20,182 nucleotides of DNA from Elusimicrobia bacterium HGW-Elusimicrobia-2 (GTDB lineage Bacteria > CG03), in contig PHAM01000033.1 of NCBI GenBank assembly GCA_002841685.1, positions 1-20,182 of the forward strand, in the 5' to 3' direction. The notes below the pieces were generated by a model. The model saw only the letters and a program-made list of their open reading frames with translations, did not search any database and had not been told where the DNA came from. Shown here in pieces: positions 5,904-13,317 of the stretch. The translations under genes and the position numbers were made by a program. Position 1 is the stretch's first letter. Each line of letters begins with the position of its first letter.

Positions 5904-6493
5904 CGTCGGTGAAAGTCATGCTGCTGAGAGACAGGAGCACGGGTTTTTATTTGTGCGGCGAGGTGCCGGCCTCGCCCGGAGATTATGTGCTTGTTAAGAC
6001 AGAACACGGAAAAGAGGCTGCCTTATGCCTGACATCCGCTGAGAGCGCCGAGGATAGCCGGAAAAACGCGCCTCGCCTGCTTAAAAAGATGCTGCCGGAG
6101 GATATAAAAAAACTGAAAAAGCTCGCCGATGAAGAAAAATCCGCCTTTAAAATCGTCAACGAGCTCGTCGCCGCTCACGAAACCCCTCTGAAGCTGGCGA
6201 AGGTCTGCTACACTTTTGAAAAGAGAAGAGTGTTCGCGTATTACACGGCGAATTCAAGAGTGGATTTCAGGGCGCTGATCAAAGACATAAACGCGCGTCT
6301 GCACTCGCATGTGCAGATGGTGCAGGTGTCGGAAATAGAATGCGCCCGTGTCATAGGCGGCCTGGGCGTGTGCGGAAGGCCTTTCTGCTGTACGCTTTTC
6401 GGCAAAAGCAGGGGAAAGACTCTGCGCTGCGCGAACCAGAAGGCCACCGGTCCCTGCGGCAAAACGCTCTGCTGCCACCAGATCAAGGAGTGA
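5897..6493 (+). CDS. Short RicT/YaaT-type PSP1 domain protein
   Basis: PSP1-domain proteins such as B. subtilis RicT (YaaT) bind Fe-S clusters and, with partners, affect mRNA maturation and phosphorelay. Here 198 aa include FAYYTANSRVDFRALIKDI (the conserved core strand-helix) and the Cys-rich end GGLGVCGRPFCC (C159, C164, C165) and GPCGKTLCC (C187, C192, C193), with one extra Cys at 178. B. subtilis RicT is about 275 aa; this protein has a shorter link between the two Cys clusters and stops 5 residues after the last Cys, so the usual C-terminal tail of about 60 residues is absent. ATG 5897 overlaps the holB stop by 7 nt, with GGGGGA at 5882-5887 as possible ribosome binding site. The RicA/RicF partners are not in this window. 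Confidence 0.85.
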   Translation: MLASVKVMLLRDRSTGFYLCGEVPASPGDYVLVKTEHGKEAALCLTSAESAEDSRKNAPRLLKKMLPEDIKKLKKLADEEKSAFKIVNELVAAHETPLKLAKVCYTFEKRRVFAYYTANSRVDFRALIKDINARLHSHVQMVQVSEIECARVIGGLGVCGRPFCCTLFGKSRGKTLRCANQKATGPCGKTLCCHQIKE

Positions 6494-6495
6494 GA

Positions 6496-8001
6496 GTGGG
6501 GGATAAGATCTTCTACATCACCACACCCATATATTACGCCAATGCGCCCCTTCACATAGGCCACGCCTACTCAACCGTCGCCGCTGATGTGGCGAAAAGA
6601 TGGCAGGCCCTGAGAGGCAGAGAAGTTTTTATGCTCACCGGCATGGATGAGCACGGAGAAAAAATATACCGCAGCGCCCTGAAAGACGGTGTAGAACCGC
6701 AGGATTGGGTTGACCGTTACGCGGATGACGCGCGGAAACTCTGGTCTTTTATGAATATTGCCTATGACGGCTTTGTGCGCACGACGGACAGCGCTCACAA
6801 AGAAACGGTGGAGGAAGTGTTCAGGAAACTCCGGGCTAAAGGCGATATTTACGATGCCGAATATGAGGGGCCTTACTGCGTGAGCTGTGAGACTTTTTTT
6901 ACCGACCAGCAGGTGAAGGACGCCGGCGACAGCTGTCCCGACTGCGGCAAAAAGATCACGGAGATCAAAAAAGAGAGCGCTCTCTTTTTCCGGCTCTCCG
7001 CCTACGGGGATAAGCTTCTGGATTTCTACAAAACCAATCCGGGCTTTCTCCAGCCGCCGGGCATGGCAAACAAAACAATGGACACCGTCAGGCGCGGCCT
7101 GAAGGATCTGTGCGTGACGAGGGAAAGGGTGACATGGGGCATCCCCGTTCCGGGCGACCCGTCAAAGACCATTTATGTGTGGTTTGACGCTCTGTTGAAT
7201 TATTTATCAGCCGCGGGATTTCCGCATGATTCGGAACTTTTCCGTAAACTCTGGCCGACGGACTGTCACATCGTCGGCAAAGAGATCTATTATTTTCACA
7301 CGGTTATCTGGCCGGCCATGATCATGGCGCTGGAATTACCGTTGCCTCAAAAGGTGTACGGCCACGGATGGTGGACGCTGAGAGATGACAAGATATCAAA
7401 ATCAACGGGTAATATCGTCACGCCCTATGAGGTGTGCGACAAACTTCACCCGGATATCCTGCGATTTTTTTTCCTCAGGGAAATGCCTTTCGGGACAGAC
7501 GGGGCTTTTTCGCTCGAACGGATTGAGGCAAGATATATCTCGGATCTGGCAAATCCTCTCGGCAATCTCTTCAAGAGGACGGAGGTGATGATCGAAAAAT
7601 ATTTCGCCGGCAAGACGCCGGCCGAAGGTTCTTTTGACGCGGCAATACTTCAAAAGCAGAAAGAAACGCTTGAAAGTTTTTCGCGGAGCATGGACGAACT
7701 GCGCTTTCACGGCGCGCTGAATGCTCTCTGGGAATTCGTTGACGCGGCCAACCGTTTTATAGAGGACAAAAAGCCCTGGGTTATGTATAAGGAAAAATCG
7801 CCGGCGCTCAATGATGTTCTGCTCACGCTTGAGGGATGTCTTGAGTTCATCACGGGTCTGCTTTCCCCTTTTATGCCGGTGAAATGCGCTGAAATGGCCT
7901 CTCATATTGACTGGGAAATTCAAATGCCCGAGCCCGGAGCGGTGCGGAAAGGCCGCTCCATCCCGGGCGGCGGGATCCTTTTTCCGGCGGTGGAGAAATA
8001 A
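6496..8001 (+). CDS. metG: Methionyl-tRNA synthetase
   Basis: This class I synthetase charges tRNA-Met. The HIGH motif is PLHIGHAYST (H20-H23) and the KMSKS motif is KISKS (299-303). One zinc knuckle is visible: C128-x2-C131 and C147-x2-C150. Also typical are VWFDALLNYLS and HGWWTLRDDKISKS. The frame is open far upstream, so the start must be chosen: GTG 6496 follows AAGGAG (6485-6490) by 5 nt and gives 501 aa beginning MGDKIFYITTPIYYA; GTG 6490 is the alternative but overlaps the Shine-Dalgarno. The protein ends soon after the anticodon-binding helical domain, with no C-terminal OB-fold tRNA-binding domain, as in some other bacteria. Confidence 0.95.
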   Translation: MGDKIFYITTPIYYANAPLHIGHAYSTVAADVAKRWQALRGREVFMLTGMDEHGEKIYRSALKDGVEPQDWVDRYADDARKLWSFMNIAYDGFVRTTDSAHKETVEEVFRKLRAKGDIYDAEYEGPYCVSCETFFTDQQVKDAGDSCPDCGKKITEIKKESALFFRLSAYGDKLLDFYKTNPGFLQPPGMANKTMDTVRRGLKDLCVTRERVTWGIPVPGDPSKTIYVWFDALLNYLSAAGFPHDSELFRKLWPTDCHIVGKEIYYFHTVIWPAMIMALELPLPQKVYGHGWWTLRDDKISKSTGNIVTPYEVCDKLHPDILRFFFLREMPFGTDGAFSLERIEARYISDLANPLGNLFKRTEVMIEKYFAGKTPAEGSFDAAILQKQKETLESFSRSMDELRFHGALNALWEFVDAANRFIEDKKPWVMYKEKSPALNDVLLTLEGCLEFITGLLSPFMPVKCAEMASHIDWEIQMPEPGAVRKGRSIPGGGILFPAVEK

Positions 8002-8013
8002 CAGGAGAGAAAG

Positions 8014-8565
8014 ATGATGAAACTCAATGAATTCATAAAGATCGGCAGAGCGCTGTTCGACGAAAAGATAATCCATTCCACATCGGGAAACATAAGCGTC
8101 AGGGACGGAGATTCTTTTTATATCACCGCGCACGGCGCGTACGCGGCGAATCTGAGCTCGGATGACATAGTCAGGGTTAATGTCAACGATAAAAACAGGG
8201 ATGCCGGCGCGTCGGTGGAAGTGGATGTGCACAGGGCCATATACCGCTCTACATCCTTTGGGGCGCTGATACACGCGCACCCCCTCTTCGCCACGGTGCT
8301 GTCATTTGACAATGATGTTATAAAACCCATTGATGCCGAGGGCTCGTTTTACATTAAGGAGGCGCCGGTTATAAGCGCGGAAAACGCTATCGGCTCCGAG
8401 GAAGTTGTTATGAAACTCCCTCCGCTCATAAGCGAGTATCCGGTGTGCGTCATCAAGAGGCACGGTTCCTGGGCAGGGGCGGCGAATCTGGCGGAATGCT
8501 ATAATCTCACCTCTGTTCTTGAAAGTGCCTGTAAAATTTTATACTATAAAAAGATATCAGGGTAA
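8014..8565 (+). CDS. Class II aldolase/adducin family protein
   Basis: This is a zinc-dependent aldolase or isomerase of the FucA/AraD/MtnB superfamily. It is 183 aa, a little shorter than FucA. The active-site set is complete and correctly spaced compared with fuculose-1-phosphate aldolase: acid/base E69 in SVEVDVH, metal ligands H87 and H89 in IHAHPLF, and H150 in KRHGSW. HSTSGNISVRDG (21-32) is the phosphate-binding SGN loop. AGGAG at 8003-8007 supports ATG 8014 or 8017. The neighbours are translation genes and do not identify a sugar phosphate, so L-fuculose, L-ribulose or methylthioribulose phosphate cannot be distinguished. It may be the last gene of the run that starts at tmk, as a 100-nt gap with palindromes follows. 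Confidence 0.88.
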   Translation: MMKLNEFIKIGRALFDEKIIHSTSGNISVRDGDSFYITAHGAYAANLSSDDIVRVNVNDKNRDAGASVEVDVHRAIYRSTSFGALIHAHPLFATVLSFDNDVIKPIDAEGSFYIKEAPVISAENAIGSEEVVMKLPPLISEYPVCVIKRHGSWAGAANLAECYNLTSVLESACKILYYKKISG

Positions 8566-8614
8566 GGCCAATTCAGATTACGCATAGCCGTGTTCTGATA
8601 ATAAATTGAGGCTG

Positions 8615-8654
8615 AAATGTTTCATCCGCCTGTGGCGGAGTCCGCCGTGGCGGA
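8615..8654 (+). repeat. Dispersed palindromic repeat, copies 2 and 3 in tandem
   Basis: Two hairpins stand side by side: TCCGCC-TGT-GGCGGA (8625-8639) and TCCGCC-GT-GGCGGA (8641-8654). The lead-in AAATGTTTCATCCGCC (8615-8630) is identical to the copy in the trmH-like gene. The second hairpin ends on the first base of the Shine-Dalgarno AAGGAGA (8654-8660) of the next gene, so folding could influence its translation. The rest of the 100-nt gap (8566-8665) shows nothing else I recognise. Confidence 0.7.
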
Positions 8655-8665
8655 AGGAGATAGTA

Positions 8666-9118
8666 ATGGAAAATCCGATAATAGTTCTGGGTGCGGTCGC
8701 CGTGGCGTTTGGAGTGATAAATACCGTTCTCTGGTTTTTACTCATCAAAAGCGATAAAAAGCCCTCTGCTCCGGCCGGCAAGACGAATGATGTGCAGAAT
8801 GCGGTGATAGCTTCGGAAAAACGCATGATAGACACCATAACAAGAATGCTGTCCGCCCTTAAAGGCGGCGGCGGGGCTCCGGTTCCGATTGATACCAAGA
8901 AAATAGCCGCCGAGATTGCGGCGGGCTTGAAAGGGCAGTCCCAGGAAATAAAACTGCCGGAGCTGGATGAATTGAAAAAAAATAGCTTAGAGCTTGCCGG
9001 AAAAATTGATTCGGTGGCAAAAATCCTGCAAAGCATCAGCGGCGAGATCCTCAAGCAGAAAGATTTTGTTGAAGCTCTCGACGGGCATATCGTTCAGCTG
9101 GAAAGGCCAAGGGCATGA
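8666..9118 (+). CDS. Small membrane-anchored helical protein, function unknown
   Basis: I do not recognise this 150-residue protein. It has one N-terminal membrane helix (about 5-27) followed by a basic residue cluster, so most of the protein could face the cytoplasm if the positive-inside rule holds. A flexible stretch with GGGG at 67-70 follows, and then a mostly helical, probably coiled-coil part (about 95-147). ATG 8666 is set by AAGGAGA (8654-8660) at 5 nt spacing; the frame is open to 8606 but that part crosses the palindromic repeats. The stop overlaps the PEGA gene start (ATGA), so the two are coupled and may act together at the envelope. Confidence 0.75.
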   Translation: MENPIIVLGAVAVAFGVINTVLWFLLIKSDKKPSAPAGKTNDVQNAVIASEKRMIDTITRMLSALKGGGGAPVPIDTKKIAAEIAAGLKGQSQEIKLPELDELKKNSLELAGKIDSVAKILQSISGEILKQKDFVEALDGHIVQLERPRA

Positions 9119-9546
9119 AAAAAACAGTCCTTGGTACGATCCTGGCGGTAAACACCGTGCTTTTACTTGTCGCGGCGAACATTATTTATCAGGAGGCTTC
9201 CTCACCGTTGACGGGTGTAAAAACGAAAGCCGCCCCCCCATCGGAGAAAGCTCCTGAAAAAAAATCGCCCGTCCGGCCTTCTGAAAAAAAGCCCCAGCCC
9301 GGGCCGGACAAAACGGATCCCGCGGCCTACATATCCATCAATTCGGTTCCTTCCGCCGCTAAAGTGTTTATAAACGGCTACCATAAAGCGCAAACTCCCG
9401 CCTCTATCAAAATCGTTTCCGTCTCCGAGGTGCCGCGCCAGTATTCAATCAAACTCTTCAAAGAAGGTTACTACCCGTGGGAAAAAATGATCACTCTCAC
9501 CCGGGGCAGCACAAAAGAGTTTTCGGTTAATCTGAAAAAAAAGTAA
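9115..9546 (+). CDS. PEGA domain envelope protein
   Basis: The 143-residue protein has an N-terminal membrane helix or uncleaved signal (about 5-24) and a Pro/Lys/Glu-rich linker (about 38-68) that could cross a cell-wall layer. A single PEGA-type beta domain follows (about 71-141): AYISINSVPSAAKVFING is the opening strand pair, and KLFKEGYYPWEKMITL is the typical second half. PEGA domains are small surface or periplasmic beta modules often found beside glycan or protein-binding domains; no enzymatic role is expected. The position between a coiled-coil membrane protein and an exported GH57-related protein supports an envelope role. There is no lipobox Cys. Confidence 0.82.
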   Translation: MKKTVLGTILAVNTVLLLVAANIIYQEASSPLTGVKTKAAPPSEKAPEKKSPVRPSEKKPQPGPDKTDPAAYISINSVPSAAKVFINGYHKAQTPASIKIVSVSEVPRQYSIKLFKEGYYPWEKMITLTRGSTKEFSVNLKKK

Positions 9547-9549
9547 TTC

Positions 9550-11568
9550 ATGTTTTCGGGTCTTCGAATTTTTTTGTTTTTTATGCTTTTCTGCCTGTGC
9601 GGTTCCGCCCAAGGCTACAGTCTTCTTATAGACGCGTCGGCCATCACTTCCGAACAGGTGCCGGACTGCATTAATTTCATCGCCGAAACGAAAGATATTC
9701 CTTACAGGATACTTCTTCCAAAAGAAATGGAGCCATGGGAAAAAAGGATAATATGCGTTCTTGCCGAAAAATCCGAATTTGGCGTTGTGGCGGGATTGAG
9801 CCCGAATGTGTGGATGAGAGGCGTGGCGACTCTGGGCGTATCTGATTTCCGGGATATTCTGGCCGGCAATCTGATGAGATATTCCCATTTGAGCGGCACT
9901 GATGCCGAGGAAATATTCATAGGCGCTCAGATGCCCCCTGACGAGTGTTTTGATATTTTGGCCAGATCCGGCATAAAAACTGTTTTCCGAGTCGGCGAAG
10001 CCTTTGTTTTTAAGCACGGGCCCTCATCCATAGACATTATTTCCTGCTCCTCGCGGCAGGATATGGCGAACGTGAGCGACGAACCCGTGTATTATAAGGC
10101 GCTGTCTTTTGACGGCCTCGCCCGGCAGCTTGCGGACAATATGCCGGAAAAAGCTGAAAGTGCGCCGTGGCGTGCTGAAAGTGTCCGCCGACAGGCGGAT
10201 GCGGAAAACGCCCCGCGGGAAGTTTTATCCGGCGCCGGCGGCGTTGTGCTCAGTGATATAAATCTGAAGATGTGGGAACATTTTTCCGAAGCGCGGAAAA
10301 AACTTGAGCGGTACAAAAATTCCGGCCGTGCGGAAAGGGATAAACTTTCAGCGGCGCTTGAAAAAGCTTACGCCGCGGAGGATATATCAAACTGGATAGG
10401 CGAAGCGTCGCTTGAAAACGTTTTTTACGCCGTCGCCGGCATTTATGAGGATATTGAGGAATCCCTGCCGAAAGACTTCGCGTCGGGAGCGGAAATGCTG
10501 TTTGACGAACTCAGGGAGCTCCCGATAAGCGTTTCCGAGGATCTTTTGGCATATACCATTTCTTCCGAAGACGGATATGTGCGTATAGAAGGGAATTTTT
10601 CATCCTCCGTTTCCACGTCGGCTCTTCTGGAATTCTACTGGTGGAATCCCGCCGCGGGTTATTCAACGCTCCGGGCCCCGGATGGCGGAGAGCTTCGGGG
10701 GCCTGTCAATTTCTGCATATCGAGCGGCGAGAACAATGTTTTTTACAGGTCCGGGCAGAATGAGTGGGAAAGGATGTGGAGTGTGTCTACCGTCGAGCGC
10801 AGTGGCGGTTCTTTTTCGGTCAGCATGCCGCTGACTTTCATGCAGCTCTCGGCTCGCACGAACTTATCCTTTTTTATAAGGCTTTCCACGGCCTCCGGCA
10901 GCAGGGCGCTGGCTATTTCTCTGCCCGCCGGTTCCGTGAAAAAGAAATGGCTCGATCCTGTCGGCGACGCCAAGGGCCCGGGCTGGTATGCGATGCCCGA
11001 CGACGCTCCCTCCGGGATGTGCGACATAATGTCTCTGTCTCTGAGGCAGACCGGGCAAAAAGTCAATTTACAGTTTTATTTTGCGGGGCCGGTTTCAGAG
11101 CGGGAGTGGCACAGCGGATTTGACTTATATATAGATATAAACGGCATAAAGAAACAAGGTGAGGGGCGAGCCCTGCCCGGCTTGAACTGTTTTATGCAGG
11201 AAAGCGCTTACTGGGAATTCTGCCTGCGGGTGTCTTCGTCGTCCGCGATGCTTATAAAAGGCGCATCGGCCGGCATCGCCGTGCCGGTCAAATTGGATTC
11301 TTCGTCCAGGATAGCCACTGTTTCACTCCCTGATTTTCCGTACGATCTGGCCTCCTGCGGCCTCACATTTGTCTCATATATGAGGGATGACAAAGGCAAT
11401 GTTCTTGAGGTCAAACGGGAGAAAGACGCCATTTATCCGGGCGGCGGGCGTCCTGAGTTAAAATCGCCCAATGTTTTCGACATAATAACGCCCGGGTCTC
11501 TTTCGCAGAAGCGCGCGCTGAATGCTTATCTCAGCAAGAGAGGCGCCGTCATCCCCATTCTCCAATGA
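9550..11568 (+). CDS. Exported GH57-related protein with C-terminal DOMON-like domain
   Basis: A signal peptide (about 1-22, ending SAQG) precedes 650 exported residues. Residues about 25-165 look like a reduced alpha/beta barrel segment, with QMPPDECFDILARSGIKTVF recalling the last strand-helix of GH57 or deacetylase barrels. Residues about 235-315 resemble the helical region after the GH57 barrel (KAYAAEDISNWI, then IYEDIEESLP). Residues about 465-640 match the glucodextranase-like DOMON module (LDPVGDAKGPGWYAMPDD). The end, FDIITPGSLSQKRALNAYL, is like the tail of GH57 amylopullulanases. The catalytic GH57 motifs are not seen, so it may bind rather than cut glycans. A palindromic repeat lies in frame at residues 202-217. 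There is no Shine-Dalgarno; 3 nt separate it from the preceding stop. Confidence 0.6.
   Translation: MFSGLRIFLFFMLFCLCGSAQGYSLLIDASAITSEQVPDCINFIAETKDIPYRILLPKEMEPWEKRIICVLAEKSEFGVVAGLSPNVWMRGVATLGVSDFRDILAGNLMRYSHLSGTDAEEIFIGAQMPPDECFDILARSGIKTVFRVGEAFVFKHGPSSIDIISCSSRQDMANVSDEPVYYKALSFDGLARQLADNMPEKAESAPWRAESVRRQADAENAPREVLSGAGGVVLSDINLKMWEHFSEARKKLERYKNSGRAERDKLSAALEKAYAAEDISNWIGEASLENVFYAVAGIYEDIEESLPKDFASGAEMLFDELRELPISVSEDLLAYTISSEDGYVRIEGNFSSSVSTSALLEFYWWNPAAGYSTLRAPDGGELRGPVNFCISSGENNVFYRSGQNEWERMWSVSTVERSGGSFSVSMPLTFMQLSARTNLSFFIRLSTASGSRALAISLPAGSVKKKWLDPVGDAKGPGWYAMPDDAPSGMCDIMSLSLRQTGQKVNLQFYFAGPVSEREWHSGFDLYIDINGIKKQGEGRALPGLNCFMQESAYWEFCLRVSSSSAMLIKGASAGIAVPVKLDSSSRIATVSLPDFPYDLASCGLTFVSYMRDDKGNVLEVKREKDAIYPGGGRPELKSPNVFDIITPGSLSQKRALNAYLSKRGAVIPILQ
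10153..10199 (+). repeat. Dispersed palindromic repeat, copy 4, in frame inside a coding sequence
   Basis: The palindrome TCCGCC-GACA-GGCGGA (10184-10199) is preceded by GCTGAAAGTG (10174-10183), a direct repeat of 10153-10162 at a 21-nt (7-codon) period. The sequence between them, GCGCCGTGGCG, is an imperfect version of the same palindrome. The reading frame is kept and gives an Ala/Glu/Arg-rich stretch. Confidence 0.6.
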
Positions 11569-11582
11569 AGGGGACGCTTTAG

Positions 11583-13304
11583 ATGGCGAGCCCAGGGACT
11601 AAAAAAATGAAGGGCTGCTGTCACACTGCCTTGCACCGTTCCCTACTGTATAGCGTGTTTTTTCTTAGCGTCGCTTTTCTGATAGACGTGAGGCATTACC
11701 GTCTAAAATTGCTGGCGCTGGAAAGCGGGGCGCTTATTTTTCTGGCGGCTGTTCTTTTTAACGCGACTTTAACAGCAAAAATAATATGGCGTAAAAATGT
11801 TCTGGATAAATGGGTTTTGTTTTATTTTCTGCATGTGCTTTTACGGTATCTTGTGTGCGGCGATAAGAACATCGCCCGTATGGAAATGGAAAAAAATCTG
11901 CTCTGCGCGGGGCTTTTTTTTGGCGCGGGACAGTTCATTCTTCCGACGGAAACGTCGTTAATTCGCAAGATATTCGCCGTTACGGCCCTACTTGTCACGA
12001 TTTACGGGCTGTGGCAGAATTTCGGCACGCCCATAGGAGCGATGCGTGTGCCGAAGATTTCTCCGCCTCGCGCGACATTCGGCAACCAGAATTTTTTCGC
12101 GGCGTATCTAGTTATAGCTCTGCCTTTTGTGTTTGCGCTTTTTGGCGATAAAAAACTTCTTTGGAAAATTTTCGGCGCGGCATCCCTGTCCGTCTTCGCG
12201 CTGGATTTTTACTATATAAACAGCAGAGGCGGGTATGTTGGTGCTTTCACGGGGATTGCCGTGTATATGTTTGTCATTTATAGAAAAAAAATTCCCCGTA
12301 TAAAAACAATAATTTTGGCATTATGCGTTGCCGCCGCCACTGGGGGTTATATGACACGCGCTTTCTGGATGAGGGATATGGGACGGTTGCTTATCTGGCG
12401 CGATACGCTTGTTATGGCTGTCAAAAATCCTCTGGGCGTGGGGCCGGGAGCTTTCGCGGTGAGTTTTCCCAATTACGCTTCGGAAGAACTCAAAAAAATA
12501 TACCCGCAGAAAAAAAACATCGTGAATTTCGCGCACAATGAATATTTGGAAATTTTCGCGGAACTTGGTTTGCCGGGCATTATTCTTTTTATGATGATCG
12601 TCGTTACTTTCTTCAGAAATGCAACTTCTCCCTGTTATACGGCTGCCGCCGCGGGTATTCTCGCGAATAATCTATTTTCGGTGAATATGAGATTTATAAT
12701 TACGGCGGCCATGCTTTATTTTATTTTCGCTCTTTTTAGGGCAGAAAATTCTAAAAACAAAGAAATATCTTTTGGCGGAAACTATTTCGAACGTCTGCTG
12801 CCGGCTCTGGCGGCGGTGGTTATGCTCGGGTTTTTTATTCCGAAAATAATTATGCCTTTCCGCGCTTTGAAGGTTTCTGCGGCGGAACCCGATTTCCATG
12901 AAGCAGTGGAAGACGGGAAAATAATAGCACTAAATGCGAGCCTCGCGGAAAATCCCGAAAATTATGACACTCTTTATAATCTCGGCTGGCTGTACGCTAA
13001 GGAAAAAAAATGGCAAAAAGCCGCTGACGCTTTTATAAAAGCCGTAAAGATACGCCCGACTCCGGGTTTGTGGAATAATATAGGAAATATCTTTTTTGAA
13101 ACGGGCAATCGCCCGAAAGCCATAGAAGCGTATAAGAACGCGCTGTCTCTGAATCCCGAAATGGTGGATTCTCATTTTAATCTGGGATTCACATATTTTT
13201 ATGAGGGGCGGCTGAAAGAGGCCGCCGCGGAATTCAGGGAAGTGCTCAAAAGAGATAAAAATAACGCCAAGGCCATTTTGATGATGGAGAAAATGAAAGA
13301 ATGA
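11583..13304 (+). CDS. O-antigen ligase (WaaL/Wzy-like) polytopic protein with C-terminal TPRs
   Basis: The protein (573 aa) has about ten hydrophobic helices over residues 20-430, then a soluble TPR domain (about 461-573) with at least three repeats (YDTLYNLGWLYAKEKKWQKA; WNNIGNIFFETGNRPKAIEA; SHFNLGFTYFYEGRLKEAAA). Ligase landmarks are NSRGGYVGAF (from N213), GVGPGAF (about 285) and AHNEYLEIFAELGLPG (H318), the conserved periplasmic-loop His of O-antigen ligases and related glycan polymerases or protein glycosyl-ligases. The TPRs follow a final membrane helix and could recruit protein acceptors or partners. GAAGGGGA (11567-11574) sits 8 nt before ATG 11583; ATG 11607 is an alternative. Runs of A and T are more frequent here than in neighbouring genes, a possible hint of different ancestry. 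Confidence 0.85.
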   Translation: MASPGTKKMKGCCHTALHRSLLYSVFFLSVAFLIDVRHYRLKLLALESGALIFLAAVLFNATLTAKIIWRKNVLDKWVLFYFLHVLLRYLVCGDKNIARMEMEKNLLCAGLFFGAGQFILPTETSLIRKIFAVTALLVTIYGLWQNFGTPIGAMRVPKISPPRATFGNQNFFAAYLVIALPFVFALFGDKKLLWKIFGAASLSVFALDFYYINSRGGYVGAFTGIAVYMFVIYRKKIPRIKTIILALCVAAATGGYMTRAFWMRDMGRLLIWRDTLVMAVKNPLGVGPGAFAVSFPNYASEELKKIYPQKKNIVNFAHNEYLEIFAELGLPGIILFMMIVVTFFRNATSPCYTAAAAGILANNLFSVNMRFIITAAMLYFIFALFRAENSKNKEISFGGNYFERLLPALAAVVMLGFFIPKIIMPFRALKVSAAEPDFHEAVEDGKIIALNASLAENPENYDTLYNLGWLYAKEKKWQKAADAFIKAVKIRPTPGLWNNIGNIFFETGNRPKAIEAYKNALSLNPEMVDSHFNLGFTYFYEGRLKEAAAEFREVLKRDKNNAKAILMMEKMKE

Positions 13305-13317
13305 GGACGGCAATAAA

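Noticed and set aside
7936-7959. GGAGCGG/CCGCTCC inverted repeat near the end of metG
   Set aside because: Only 7 bp with a 10-nt loop, inside the coding tail, and without the TCCGCC/GGCGGA core; can arise from codon choice.
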